Below, in pieces: positions 22,129 through 33,945 of a stretch of DNA of 64,000 nucleotides. The notes under the pieces were generated by a model. That model saw only the letters and a list, made by a program, of their open reading frames with translations, was not told the DNA's origin and ran no database searches. Origin of the DNA: Zygnema cylindricum (taxonomy: Eukaryota > Streptophyta > Zygnematophyceae > Zygnematales > Zygnemataceae); the NCBI GenBank assembly GCA_037447655.1, contig JBBHKE010002302.1, forward strand, positions 97,779 to 161,778. Direction: 5' to 3'. A program made the translations under genes and the position numbers. Positions within the stretch are counted from its first letter, which is position 1, and every line of letters starts with the position of its first letter.

Positions 22129-22919
22129 GGGTAACCTTCCATCAGGCAAAAAGTGGGGTTGTTTACTGGAGAAACTAGCCTTCCGCACTAGGCCGTACTG
22201 TTTTTTTTTTTTTTTACAAAAGATGTTTACCAAAAATTTGTTAAGATTCTCCAGACTTTTTGGCAAAAACTCCCACCGTCCGATCTTCAATTATCGACGC
22301 AAACGCCCCTTCTATCCTGTACCTGGCGAGTCTCCTCCGACTGTCCTAAAGAGGACTCATAACGCTTACAGGACTCGTGTATTGGTTCACTTGTGAAATC
22401 AGAATCGATCCACGACAGGATGAAGCTATAAACTTACATGTGGCAAATGGCGTGTACCGTCTTACATCATAGCCAGCCTGTCGACGACAAAATCTTGGTT
22501 GTAGAACATCCTGTCACGCCTCATTCCTGAATGTGCACAATCAAGTTGGTACAACGATAATGCATTCACGTACAAAATGGTGCATTCTTCGGCATTTGTA
22601 CAAACTTTAATTTTGCAACGGTTTTCGTGGCCGTTGGTACAACGAGAACCCTAAGAATGTTTAGATTGTACATTAGCGTGACGCTACTAAGATATTTTAA
22701 TCGTCGTCTATCCGTACACATACACAGTTGCGATTTTCTCCTTTTTGAAATGATGATTATTCCCGGGCGGCTCAACAGGATCGTACGTGGTAGCAGTCGC
22801 AATCTAACAAGTCAGCAATTTTAGTTTCACTGGCACGACCTGATGGAAGGGTGTTACTAATTTTAGTGCCAGTAAACGTGACCGTACAATTACTACAAAC
22901 GCCTGATGGAAGGTTACCC
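22129..22919. mobile_element. PIF/Harbinger-like TIR element A
   Basis: 791 bp with inverted ends GGGTAACCTTCCATCAGGC / GCCTGATGGAAGGTTACCC, perfect over at least 19 bp. It is flanked by TTA on both sides (22126-22128 and 22920-22922). A 3-bp TTA/TAA duplication with GG-starting ends is characteristic of PIF/Harbinger. It has no transposase and is non-autonomous. Confidence 0.88.
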
Positions 22920-23566
22920 TTAGCTCAACAACTTGACAAAGTTTCACACACAAACTTCGATCACGTACAAAGTTACACACACACAAAAAGAGCCATAAAG
23001 TCACTTTACTTCGTGAACTTGTACAAGTTTCTCCTAGGTTTCAATGTCCTAATTTATACAAACAAAACTCATGACCTATGTAACTAGGCAACTAGAACGT
23101 TGTGTAGTACAGTGTGGTAATGTCCTATCAAAGTACGTACTTCTATGTACTGTACTATGCTATCAACAAAACTGGTTTGTCCTCGTAAGACTGTAATCTT
23201 CACTATACACACTAAAAAACTAATCAGAATACGGCATGCTGTACTCTGGTGGAAACAATCCACTAACGCCTTTATTTTCTACTATGTCATCCTTGTAATT
23301 TTTTTGACTACGCAAGTGGTCCTATATCAGTACTCTATCAATAATATTTACTGTTGCCGACCACCTGAATTGTACTATAAGATCTGCGAATATGTTCTAC
23401 CAATACTCGGTATTCCGACCAACACTGTAAATTCCATTTAGGCATTCCGGGTTCTCCGCTTTGTGTATGCATCGTTGGATATTAATGTGACATCTTCAAA
23501 TTGCTCTTACTCGAACCTTCCCTTCTAAATTAATGTCTTGTTGACATGTGTCTGACTGATGAGTTA
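22920..23566. other. Spacer between TIR elements, nothing recognised
   Basis: AT-rich with many short open frames, the longest 23145-23441, and no domain. It may be the interior of a larger element of which A and B are the ends, since both carry the same kind of terminus. Confidence 0.35.
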
Positions 23567-24322
23567 GGGTAACATTCCATTAGGCGTTCACAGTAAATGT
23601 ACGAACAAGTCTACTGACAATGTTTACTAGAAGTCGGCTCCATTACGTCGAGCCAGTTACACCCTTCCTCAATTATGATTGGCGCCACATAGGTTAGAGT
23701 CCAGATTCTAAAAATCTTAAAAAAATCTACAAACGTAATTTCTGTACAAAATATGTGTATGATCGAAGGTAGTTAATGATTCGTACATAAAATTTTTGGC
23801 AAGATTTTGATTTTGAAAATGAAAATCAAAATTTCGAAATGGAATGGCAAAAGGACGAGGCAAACTTTGAAGTTCACGACAAACTTTGAATGTCGGTGGA
23901 TGTCAGACGAAGCGTGCAAGGATATTTTCAACGACCTGCATTCAGCGTGGCAAGGACATTTTCAACAACCTGCATTCAGCGTGGTAGGCGGCACATGGCC
24001 TGTACGATGTGTACGCTTGTGATCGCTTGTTCAAAGTAGATTTTTTTTTGCTTTTTCACGTGTACCAATGGTAATGAATGGCAATCATCGAGGAGGAGAG
24101 TTGGGGCCCAATAGATGATGTGCGCAATTGCTTCGCGGATCTCAAAAAGTGAAACATCCAACAGTCAAAAATTACGCCTACATCATTAAAGCTTCCTGAC
24201 AACTTTCCAATAATAATGTTTCGTCTGAAAAAAAAAAAATTGGTACGGCTCTGTACGACACTCTACAAAAACGTACGGCGTCCAAAAACGAACCCCACTT
24301 TTTGTCTAATGGAATGTTACCC
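23567..24322. mobile_element. PIF/Harbinger-like TIR element B
   Basis: 756 bp. The left end GGGTAACATTCCATTAGGCG is matched by the inverted right end TGTCTAATGGAATGTTACCC with a few mismatches. The left flank is TTA and the right flank ATA, so the duplication has diverged. Non-coding. It belongs to the same family as element A by termini, but the interior differs. Confidence 0.75.
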
Positions 24323-24379
24323 ATACTACTTCACTAAATTCGGTACATTTTGAACTTCAACTTCGAAAAATATTTCTAA

Positions 24380-25306
24380 GGGTAATTTCGCATGTGACCG
24401 AATTTTTAGTCTTGTAACTCTGTTTTTAGCGAAGATTCTCCGTACTATTTTTAGAGCATTCATATGTAAAGAAATGAAATCGCTACTTTAAAACGTGACG
24501 GATGTAAACGCGGGTGTAATTTGTGACGATTGTTAGACGATTACAAAACTTGCGACAAATGATGACGTTTACAAAATAGCGACGGTTTTAGGAGTTTAGT
24601 TCCTTGTGACATTGTAGATGTTTAAGGTTTGTGACATTTTGACGTCACGCTCAATTAAAATAGCGACAACGTTACAAATTTTAAAAATTTCCGCCATGGT
24701 TTATCGATTGTGCTTTTTTGTCCTTTCTCACTCTACTTGCAATCAAAATACGCCAAAAGATAGTCAAAAGAAATCGTTTTTAGAGATATTTCCTTTGATA
24801 CCATTATTGACGTTTTTCATTGCAAGAATTGTGAGATAGACGCGGTAGTGGGAGAGGGAGAGAGAGAGAGAGAGGCATTTTCACGGACCTCGCGAAATGT
24901 CGTCTGTTGGTCGAGACCCCGTCCACGGCCCATGTAAGGATAAAAGAGCACGGAAAAAGTCACACACAGGCTGGAAACGTGCGGTGGATTTTTCATGCAC
25001 AAAAATTGTCAAAAACTTGTGACACGTGCGACAGCATTTGCCTATTCGCTCACCTCATGGAACTTTATTTAAAACCACCTCGCGAGGTGATTTTATATAA
25101 ATTTTGAAGATGAGTTGGAATGACGCAAAAGCAGGTCGAAACGCGCTAGACGACAAACTCCAGTACATATAAAGTTTTAAGGTAATGCAACTTGTACGGT
25201 GCTAATTTCATTTTTTTAGTACGCCTGCGGATTTTCTCGTTTTTTTCTAAGTTATGAAGGAAAACGAGAGAAAATGCCTGTAACTTTGGCACATGCGAAA
25301 GTACCC
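24380..25306. mobile_element. PIF/Harbinger-like TIR element C
   Basis: 927 bp with inverted ends GGGTAATTTCGCATGTG / CACATGCGAAAGTACCC and TAA on both sides (24377-24379, 25307-25309). The interior from about 24530 onward recurs at about 49545-50352. Non-coding apart from short chance frames; it includes a GAGAGAGAGAGA run near 24860. Confidence 0.85.
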
Positions 25307-25374
25307 TAAGACAAAAGTCTCTCTCACACAGGTAATTTGAGAGACCGAAGTTTATAAAACAATAAAACGATGTC

Positions 25375-26009
25375 AAAAATTGGGCACTAAGCATATTGGA
25401 TGCGTTGGAGCTTGAGAATCTCCCATAGTAAAAAGTGGAAAATCAGTATTGGGATGTCAAATGCAATATACGTGCTGACCACATACATCAAATTGAATGT
25501 GGTAAAATAATGAAGCTTCAAACCTTCTTGGAAATTTCTCCGCAAAAGCCTGTGCATGGAAGGTGCCTAAAATTTTGTCGTTCATTTTTTTTTGTAAATG
25601 TTCTATCATGAAATCATACATTCATCAAGCTTCTATTTGATGTTTAAGACACCTATATCTACTTGTATAGATAATTTTTTTTTTCATTTTGCATTTAATG
25701 ATTGTTCAGCTTACCGAATAAAGGCACTGATTACCGAATAATGACACTGATTTTAAAATCTTAAACTGAATTGTAATGAATATTGTCTAATCATCATCTT
25801 GTTGTGTTACAACAACAGGTGCTTTGAAAGTTAAGACCAACATTTTAAGCATCTTGTGTTTTCATACATCGCTTCTATTATGAAATGATTACCGGATTTG
25901 TATCACATACAATATTAAATGCATACTTTTCTTGGATCAATGGGCAAAGAATTTGATTTGTCAACTAAAGTTTGACATAAACTAACCTAGCTGAAAAACA
26001 AACGTTAAA
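25375..26009. repeat. DUF674 3' flank, displaced copy
   Basis: Similar to 3220-3990 (TTGGAGCTTGAGAATCT, AAGGTGCCT, GGATCAATGGGCAAAGAAT). It is the continuation of the lone exon at 21880 after removal of the intervening elements. No coding sequence. Confidence 0.6.
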
Positions 26010-26430
26010 TATGATGACATGTGTCGACATTTAGGCAATGTCGTACAATGTCCGTACATAAAGTACACCGGCAGCTGTACTTTTGTGTACGGAACTGTAA
26101 GCTGATTGGTTCCGTACATCAGTCGATAGAGTTTGTGAGAGAGATAAGACTTAGAAAAATTAGGAGATAGGACCCTCTCTCCCAGAGAGCTTCTGTACAA
26201 AAGGTCAACTTTGACCCTCCATAACTTACTGCTCAGTGGAGCAAATTCAGAAAATCTTTTTGCTATCCGCTCACGGGAGTCTTGCCTTCACAGGGGTGCA
26301 GGTGTTCAGAGTTTTTGTCTTCCAGGGTGGCAGTTGTTTTTGCTGAAACACAAAGGGGTCAGAGTTATCCTAGAGGCTTCTTGGAAGCTGTCCACTCTAA
26401 GGACTTATGGAGGTCTCAGAGTTACAGGTT

Positions 26431-27555
26431 ATGGGCCCACCCTCTAGGGTACCAATCTTTAATGGAACTGGCTTCATATACTGGGAAAGTATGATGATGG
26501 GAGCTCTATGCGAAAAAAGGTTTTGGGGGATAGTGAGTGGACGGTTGGGGCGCCCATCAAGTCTTCAAATCCCTCCAGGGTTTGGAGGAAGCAGATTCAC
26601 CAGGAAAGAAGATCCACCTTCAATGGAGGAAACAAAGAGAGGAGAAGTGGTGGACAAAGGAAAGGAGAAAGAGGCGACCACACCAATAGCAACTAGTTCG
26701 GCATTCATGTCACCTATTCCGAGGAACGAGGAGAATGATACTGAAACCTGGGACTTCAACAATATGGCAGCAAAGCACTTCATCCTACGTCATCTCACCC
26801 AAGGACTTCCATGTCCTCATTTGCAGGTAGAAAGGGCATCCGATCTTTGGATGGCTCTCATAGAGATGTACCGAAGTGGTACGATTTAGCAACAACAGTT
26901 GGCAAATCAAAAAGTTAATGAGTATGTATACAAAGGGGGAGGGATGTTCGATTTTTGCAATGAGCTTGCTACACTCTTCATGGAGCTAGAAAATGCAGGA
27001 AAAGATTTTAGTGAAAAAGAAAAGGTTAACTGTTTACTGATGAAGTTACCCGATGAGTTCGAAAACATAGTCAACTTTGTGCAGGACTTGCCGGACTCAA
27101 GGTGGATACTGAACTCAGTGGTAGGGATGATTCTCGTTCGGGAGAATACGATTGAGATCCGAAGGGGAGGAAAGAGTGGTCAAGCCTTGGCAACTGCGAC
27201 CGATTGGAGGAACAAGGATTCACGGAAACCGGTCGGAAACTATGGGGGGAGGGAGCAGAAAAATCAGACCGACGAGTTTGGACCAAGGGCTCCCAAAGGT
27301 TTATGTCATTTTTGTAAAAAACTTGGGCACTATATGGCAGAGTGCACTAAGCTAACCGAGCTTCGGTTAAAGGAGGGGCAGACCAGTGGTACCCCGAGAG
27401 GAAAGAAAAAGGCCCTTGTGACACAGGTACATGAGGCGGAATCCGAGGACGAGGACGATGAGCTCCTTTTGGATGAGGAGTTGGAGGCGAAAAACGAGGT
27501 CGAAATTCCACGAAGGCAGAAATGTGCTTACGGTGGATTGAAAGGTGAAGCATGC
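26431..27555 (+). pseudogene. Copia gag with zinc knuckle
   Basis: I prefer the ATG at 26431 (MGPPSRVPIFNGTGFIYWE), because the upstream in-frame ATG at 26407 lies within the LTR. A UBN2-like helical region includes CLLMKLPDEFENIVNFVQD. A CCHC zinc knuckle (CHFCKKLGHYMAEC) is at about 27304-27345, followed by an acidic tail. An in-frame TAG at 26887 divides it. The same TAG in the same context is present in the second copy at about 35473. The frame ends with TAA just before the protease motif. The product would coat retrotransposon RNA in virus-like particles. Confidence 0.85.
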
Positions 27556-28490
27556 TAAATTGTAGATTCAGGTGCCTCCATGCATATGTGTAAGGATAGG
27601 CACGTGTTCTCTAAGATAAGAAATATTCCCACCGTAGAGATAGAGTACGGGGATGGGAGGATAGTCACCAGTACTCTTGTAGGATCGGTAGATTTGAAAG
27701 TGTTAGTAGATGGAAAGACATCCATATTAACATTCTCCGATGTATTGTTTATTCCGGAGCTGATTAAAAACCTTATCTCTACATTTGTATTAGATGATAA
27801 GGGTTTTTTCACTAGCACTAGGGAAGGAGTCTTTACAGCTAGTTTTGAGGAGGATGTCTATTTCATTGCTGAGAAAGGTAGCCATGGGATGTTTAGGCTG
27901 GTTTTAAGTAATGAAAAGAAAAAACTTTATTATGTTGGTGTTCATGATATTATGATGTGGCATAAGAGGCTTGGGCATGTGAATCTAGACAAGTTAAGAG
28001 AGATGAAAAAGATGGGAGTGGTGGAAGGGATTAAGTTCACTGAGAATGATAATATAAATGATTGTAGTGGATGTGCTCAAGGTAAAACACACAGATAACC
28101 CTTTCCTAAAACAGCCACCTATAAGGAAGAAAAAATTATGGATCTAGTACACACAGATATTTGGGGACCGGCTAAAGTGCCCTCACCGGGGGGGAAGAGA
28201 TTTATGATGACTATCACTGATGATTGGTCTCGGTATTCCCAAGTGTGTTTTTTGAAAACAAGTCCGAAGCTCAGGGTTGTTTTAGATAATATAAAGCATA
28301 GAGCGAAAAACTCCATAAAACTCCAATCAAGAGAATACGGAGTGACAATGGTGGAGAGTATACATCTAACTAGTTTGAGGATTTTCTGAGGGAAGATGGG
28401 GTCCAACACCAAAAGACAGTTCCAAAAAACCCGGAACAGAATGGGGTAGCTAAAAGGTTAAATAGAACACTAAGTGATAATGCTAGAAGT
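27556..28490 (+). pseudogene. Copia protease and integrase N-terminal part
   Basis: In the same frame as gag after the TAA: IVDSGASMHMCKD carries the aspartic protease active-site DSGA. A pre-integrase zinc-binding region follows (WHKRLGHVNLDKL and CSGCAQGKTHR), an HHCC pattern. Integrase core text includes MDLVHTDIWGP and DWSRY. Breaks: TAA at about 28096, and a frameshift near 28310-28330, after which SDNGGEYTSN and PEQNGVAKR read in another frame with a TAG between. These are integrase D and E active-site neighbourhoods. Confidence 0.85.
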
Positions 28491-30275
28491 ATGTTGTCAG
28501 ATAAGAAGATAGGAAAAAGGTTTTGGGCAGAAGCAATGAACTGTGATAATTACCTCAAAAATAGAGTTCTTACTTCAGCTATAAAAGATCAAACACCTTA
28601 TGAGAGATGGACAGGCCGGAAACCAGACATATCTCACTTAAAGGTTTTCGGCAGTCAAGTATTCAGTCTAGATACTGATCGGTCCAATTGGAAGATAGAT
28701 CCTAAAGGAAAACCGGGATACTTATTAGGATATGATGAGGATGTTAAAGGATATAGAGTTTATGATCTAAAAAGGGAAGATATAATCTTAGTAAAGCATC
28801 TAGTAGTTATGGATGAAGGAAAGTCTGTGGATCCCTTCAAGTATACAAAGTCATTAAAAATGAGATTTGAGTCAGAAAATTTCGATGACTTTGAGCTTCC
28901 TAACTATCCAGGTTTTAGAGAAGTTGACATTCTTGCAGGTACAAATCAGACTGAGAAGGACTCGGCTGTGGAAACTCCAATGACAACTCTACCCGAAGCG
29001 GAAGACGTGGTGGAAATTGATTCGGAATCAAGGGATAGGGGAGAAGCGGAGTTTGTTCGAAAAAATCCACAAGAACCATCTAATCCGGCCTCGGATTTTG
29101 AGGGGGGAAGGAGAAGTAGCAAAAGACTGCAAGAAAAACAGGTTAATAACAAGGTAACTAAACTATCTCATCAAGATGAACCTCAAACTTATGGAGAGGC
29201 GATGACTTGTCCAGAAAGAAATTGGTGGAAGACAGCCATCAATGAGGAGATGGCCTCAATTAGGGCAGCCGATACTTGGGAGCTGGTGGATTGTCCACCT
29301 AACCGAAAACCAATCGGTTGTAAGTGGGTTTTCAAATTAAAACTGAACCCAGATAACACAATAGAGCGCTACAAGGCCCGACTAGTGGCAAAGGGATTTA
29401 CACAAAATGAGGGAATTGACTACGAGGAAACCTTTGCCCCGGTGGTCAGATTTCCCTCCGTCCGCATACTTCTCAGCTTGGCAGCAGCGGAAGACATGGA
29501 AGTGCACCAGATGGACATCAAGACAACCTTTTTGCATGGAGAATTGGAAGAGGAGATCTTCATGCCACAATCCGAAGGGTTTGTGGAGGAAGGAGAGGAG
29601 AGTAAGGTATGCCAGCTGATTAAATCTCTTTATGGTTTGAAACAGGCGCCTCGAGAGTGGAATAAGAAGCTTGATGAGTTTCTTACCGGTCTGGGATATA
29701 TTCGGATCAGCTCAGATCACTCAATCTATGTTTTCGAAGATGAGGAAGGTTTTATATTTATTGCAATTTATGTTGATGATTTGCTTGTCTTAAGTAAATC
29801 AATGGAAAAAATTAATAAACTGAAAACCGATCTTAAGGGGAGATTTGAAATGAAGGATATGGGGGAAGCAAAATATTTTTTGGGAATTCAAGTAGAGAGA
29901 GACCGAAAAAGAAAAATTATAAGATTGACTCAAAAGGAAGCAATAGGGAACATGCTTGAAAAATTTCAAATGGATAAAGCTAATAGTTGTACAACTCCAA
30001 TGGAGTTGAAGAAGGGAAGTGAGGGGAGTGAGGAACAAGGAGTCATAGTCTTAGACGAGGAATTATCTTCTGAAGAACAAAAGTTCATGCAGACTATTCC
30101 TTACAGGCAAGTAGTGGGAAGTCTAATCTATTTTATGAATTGTACCGGGCATGATTTAGCTGCAGCTGTAGGAGTGCTGAGTAGAAGTCTAAATGCTCCC
30201 ACTAAGATGGATTGGGAGGCAGCTAAGAGAGTCCTTAGATATTTGATAAGAACTAGGGATCTATGGTTGCATTAG
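28491..30275 (+). pseudogene. Copia integrase C-terminus and reverse transcriptase
   Basis: 594 open codons. The integrase C-terminal GRKPDISHLKVFGSQVF is near residue 45. An acidic linker follows. The RVT_2 reverse transcriptase begins near residue 259 (DTWELVDCPPNRKPIGCKWVF), with KARLVAKGFTQ, a QMDIKTTFLHGELEEE block (usually DVKTAFLHG, so Ala to Thr), SLYGLKQAPREWN, and the catalytic YVDDLLVLSK near residue 425. The frame ends with a TAG inside the RNase H region. It is the longest intact stretch of the element. Confidence 0.92.
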
Positions 30276-30764
30276 GGTGGGGAGAATACTGACATCAGTA
30301 CTTGGAGTGATGCCAGTTATGGTGATGCTCCGATGAGGAGATACACTTCAGGATATGTATTATATGTGGGTGATGGGGCCTGCTGTTGGAGTAGCAAACA
30401 GCAAAAAGTTATTGCTCAGTCCACCATGGAGGCTGAGTATATGGCCTCTTGCTCTGCTGTAAAAGAATTGATGTGGGTGAAGTCTTTGCTTGGTGAGCTT
30501 GGTCACCTTAAGAGTGGTGTGCAGAATTTGTTTTGTGATAATCAGGCAGCAATCGCTATTTCTGCCAATCCTAAACATCATTTTAGAGCCAAACACATGG
30601 ACATCAGACTCAGCTTCGTTAGAGAGAAAGTAGAAAACAAAATAATCAGTTTAGAGTACAGACCAGACAGTGAGATGGTAGCAGATATGATGACCAAACC
30701 TGTGCCTTCCCCTAAGCTAATTTTCTGCAGGGAGAAGTGTGGTCTGAAATTAAAGATTGACTAG
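30276..30764 (+). pseudogene. Copia RNase H domain
   Basis: Continues in the same frame after the TAG at 30273: WSDASYGD, TSGYVLYVGDGACCW, STMEAEYMAS, and DNQAAIAISANPKHHFRAKH followed by HMDIR. These are the conserved RNase H acidic and histidine motifs of copia elements. It ends with a normal TAG just before the polypurine tract and 3' LTR. Confidence 0.88.
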
Positions 30765-30777
30765 AAAATAAGGGGAG

Positions 30778-31832
30778 TGTAGAAATTAATGGTCCATTTT
30801 AAGTATTTTCTAGGTCTAAATAGAAATATAGAAAGAAGCCGAGGCAGTCTACCTCTAACTTCTTTCTCCAACTCTCAAACTTGTCGCAGTCATTGAGAAA
30901 TTGGAGAGGGAGCTAGAGCCATGGCTACCTAGGCTATCCAGAGGTTTACGATAAATTTATAATAGTTAGGGGTTTATTTGCTAAAAGGTATGTGCCGGCC
31001 ACAGGATTTGATCCTGGTACTTACCGGCCGGCAGACACCAGTTAGCCGCTAGCCTTAGCCGTTAAGTCTAGAACTAATGTTACGTAGTGTATGGTTTGAT
31101 ATTTATTTAAACAGAAATACATAGGATAAATCATTTAACTATAATTGTTTACGGGATACATAGATCCGGTAATGTATAAGTACAGATTACGGTACTGACA
31201 AGAAATCAATACCGCGCATTTATTTCTTTAGTGAAATGAATACCGCGCATGTATTTATTACGGCTACGATTAAAATCGAATTTAATCAGACGGCCGGAAT
31301 TAGCACCGAGATCCCGGAAGAAGATTTCGACGGTTTGTGGCCATCGCCACATCGGATGACACGTGGCGAAATTACATTCAATCGTGGTATCTCCGGAGAT
31401 TATGGCACCGAATCCGGATATGACATGTGTCGACATTTAGGTCATGTCGTACAATGTCCATACATAAAGTACACCGGCAGCTGTACTTTTGCGTACGGAA
31501 CTCTAATTTGATTGGTTCCGTACATCAGTAGATAGAGTTTGTGAGAGAGATAGGACTTAGAAAAATTAGGAGATAGGACCCTCTCTCCCAGAGAGCTTCT
31601 GTACAAAAGGTCAACTTTGACCCTCCATAACTTACTGCTCAGGAGAGCAAATTCAGAGATTCTTTTTGCTATCGACTCAAAAGAGTCTTACCTTCACAGG
31701 GGTGCAGGTGTTCAAAGTTTTTGTCTGTCAGGGTGGCAGTTGTTTTTGCTGAAACACAAAGGGGTCAGAGTCATCCTAGAGGCTTCTTGGAAGCTGTCCA
31801 CTCTGAGGACTTATGGAGGTCTCAGAGTTACA
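30778..31832 (+). repeat. 3' LTR of the copia element
   Basis: 1055 bp from TGTAGAAATTAATGG to CTCAGAGTTACA. Its last ~420 bp match the truncated 5' LTR at 26010-26426. It contains the imperfect ACCGGCCGGCAGAC region, and on the opposite strand CAGGATCAAATCC, a B-box-like sequence at about 31005-31017. A related full LTR is at 33946-35012. Confidence 0.9.
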
Positions 31833-32258
31833 GGTACTACATCCGAGTTTCAATAAATGTTGGAGAAATCGAAAAGCGACGATAATGAGTCGTCGCTTTA
31901 ACGTTGAAAATTTCCAATGAAAACGTCGGCTGGTTAATCGTGTAGGCGACAATAAAACTTAACGTCTAACGAAATGTTGCATGAGAGACGACCTCCAATG
32001 TTGAACCCGCGTGGTCAGTGAAACGTGGGATTCATAGTTTTTTATCGTCGCCCCACAGTTGGAATTTTCAAACGCATCGGATAGGCGACAAGGTAATTTC
32101 GTGCATGGCCATTCGTAATGTAAGTATCCCGCACACGAAATCGTTTATTTTTACGTAATAAAAGTGGGGTTTTATGTTTGTACTGTTTATTGCACCCTCC
32201 ACTCTTCATAACCGCGTCTTCTTCACTTCATTTTTACACGCTAATTTGAAGCTACGCT
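31833..32258. other. Upstream region of the decayed acidic gene
   Basis: Contains several AAAGCGACGA/TCGTCGCTTT palindromic pieces (31875-31900) and AATAAAAG-rich text. No coding frame. It precedes the first ATG at 32259 and could include its promoter; no specific element is convincing. Confidence 0.35.
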
Positions 32259-33896
32259 ATGAAGGGCGGCAACAAGCAAATTAGACGACCACGTACTGTG
32301 GTGGCTCATTGTCGTCGCTATCCTCCCCTTATTACGGTAACCGCGAAAGAGTTAGCAAGGCAACGGGAGGCAGCAATCCCGTTAGCCATTCGATGGGAAA
32401 GAGGAGAAAGGGAAGGGAACGAAAGGGAGGCATATGTTGAGGTGAGTAGAGTGGAGGAGGTAAATGATGAGGGGGGAAAGCGAAAAAAGGCGACGGTTGG
32501 GGAGGGGGAGAAGGAAAGAGAGGCGGGGGAAGTAGTAGAGAAGAGGAAAAGCAGGGTGAAAAGGAAATGTAGGGTTTTTTATGAGAAGGAGGAGGAAAAA
32601 GGCGAGGTAGGGGGGGGTAACACATTCAGTGCGGAGGGGTGGGGGGAGGCGGTATTTTTTGATGTAGGAAGGGAAAAGGCGGCGACGGTTGAGGAGGGGG
32701 AGGGTAGTAAAGCGGGGGGAGAGGAGTAGCGAGGAGGAGTACGAGGCTAAAAAGGGAAATTAGGGTTTTTGATGAGAGGGGGGAGGAGGAAGTTGGTGAG
32801 GCAGGAGGGGACGCGGCTATAGGTGTGGAAAGAAGGGGAAAAGGGGCGATGGTTGAGGAACGGGAGGGAAGTGAGACGAGGGGAGGAGTAGAGAGGAGGA
32901 GTAGGATTCTGATGAGAGGGGGAAGGAGGAAGAAGGTGAGGCGCGAGGGGAGGCGGCGTTAGATGAGGAAAGAAGGGAAAAAAAGGCGATGGTTGAGGAA
33001 GGGGAGGGAAGTGAGGCGGTGGGAAGAGTGGAGAGGAGGAAGATAATAAAAAGGAAAAATAGGGTTTTTCATGAGAGAGAGGAGGGGAGAGGGAGTGAGG
33101 CACAGAAAACGTTAGAGAAGAGGAGGGAAATAAAGCTTGGAAAAAGGAAAGTTAGTCATTGGATGGACGAAGATTACGTCCCCTCGACTTTTGTTAGCGA
33201 TGAGAGCATTGTGGATGGGTAGAAACCGTTGATTGAGAATCAAGCCCCCGAGGTAGAACATCCCACATATATTCGGGTATGGAAGGATGTGGATGAGCCC
33301 GCCACCGAGGACGAGCAAAGTCCGGATAGCGAGGGACGACAACAAGAGGATGAATATGCGGATGATGACAACGTGTTCGAGGCGCCTCCATCACCGAATA
33401 GGGAGAGAGGCATTGTATTGGGAAATCCGGGTCCTCAAGCTCCCTACCGAGTTGAGGATCCTGATTTGTTTTTTCCTCCTCCCACGGGAGAGGAGGACAT
33501 GGACAGTTTTGTGCCTCGGGCCGAGCACTACATTCTGATGGCCGAATGGCTTGAACACTAGAGGTACGGTGAACCTCGCTCCCTAAACCCGAGGGAAAAT
33601 CCTCGTCCAGAAATTCTAGACATCGCCCCGGATGTTCCCGCTCACCCGACGTGGCTCTTCATCGACGGTGACGATCGAGGCTCGACCTTGGCCCACATAT
33701 GGCAATTCGATTCGGCGGATCCACGACATTCATGGATTGTTCACGACGACCGTTGTTATCGCGTGAATGTTCCCCACCTATTGCGGCTTTACCATCCGTG
33801 GGACCCTCGTCTATACACCGTCCTAAAGTATTGTCGAAGAACTCCCAAGGTAATATCTTTGCGTGCGGCTCGTACCTCGATTCTACATAAGTTCTG
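32259..33896 (+). pseudogene. Unrecognised acidic/repetitive protein family, copy A
   Basis: Starts MKGGNKQIRRPRTVVAHCRR (32259), then an E/K/R/G-rich region built from four diverged DNA repeats, with stops from 32727. After these, an acidic segment (33229 onward: VWKDVDEPATEDEQSPDSE, PPPTGEEDMDSFVPRAEHY) is open to a TAG at 33559. The same frame then continues to about 33894 with PAHPTWLFIDGDD, YRVNVPHLLRLYHPWDPRL and ISLRAAR. The last part is clearly related to 51960-52250. I recognise no known family. A copia LTR begins at 33946 and cuts off anything downstream. Confidence 0.55.
32490..33110 (+). repeat. GA-rich coding minisatellite
   Basis: Four diverged units with starts near 32491, 32684, 32846 and 32985, each with GGCGA(C/T)GGTTG, a GAGGGGAGGAGTAGAGAGG-like stretch and AAATTAGGGTTTTT-ATGAGAG. 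Unit length shrinks from 193 to 139 bp. Different units are in different frames, so the array has destroyed the reading frame. Proline-rich minus-strand frames here are shadows. Confidence 0.75.
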
Positions 33897-33945
33897 AAAT
33901 GTTCGTGTGAGGCGACCCCGTTTATGCGAAATCCCACAAGTTCGG

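Larger units (their letters stand above)
26010..31832 (+). mobile_element. Ty1/copia retrotransposon, near-complete, broken
   Basis: Order gag, protease, integrase, reverse transcriptase, RNase H is diagnostic of Ty1/copia. The 5' LTR is truncated on its left (about 26010-26426). The 3' LTR (30778-31832, 1055 bp) is complete, TG...CA, preceded by polypurine tract AAAATAAGGGGAG. The interior contains at least four in-frame stops and one frameshift, so it cannot make a full polyprotein. No initiator-tRNA primer site is visible after the 5' LTR; the sequence there is GGTTATGGGCCCACCC. Flanks are DUF674-related on the left and an unrecognised gene family on the right. Confidence 0.93.

Noticed and set aside
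22200-22215. Poly-T run as a pol III terminator
   Set aside because: No A or B box upstream at suitable distance; it lies within TIR element A.
32332-33103. Proline-rich minus-strand frames
   Set aside because: Antisense of the GA-rich minisatellite in copy A of the unrecognised family; no domain.
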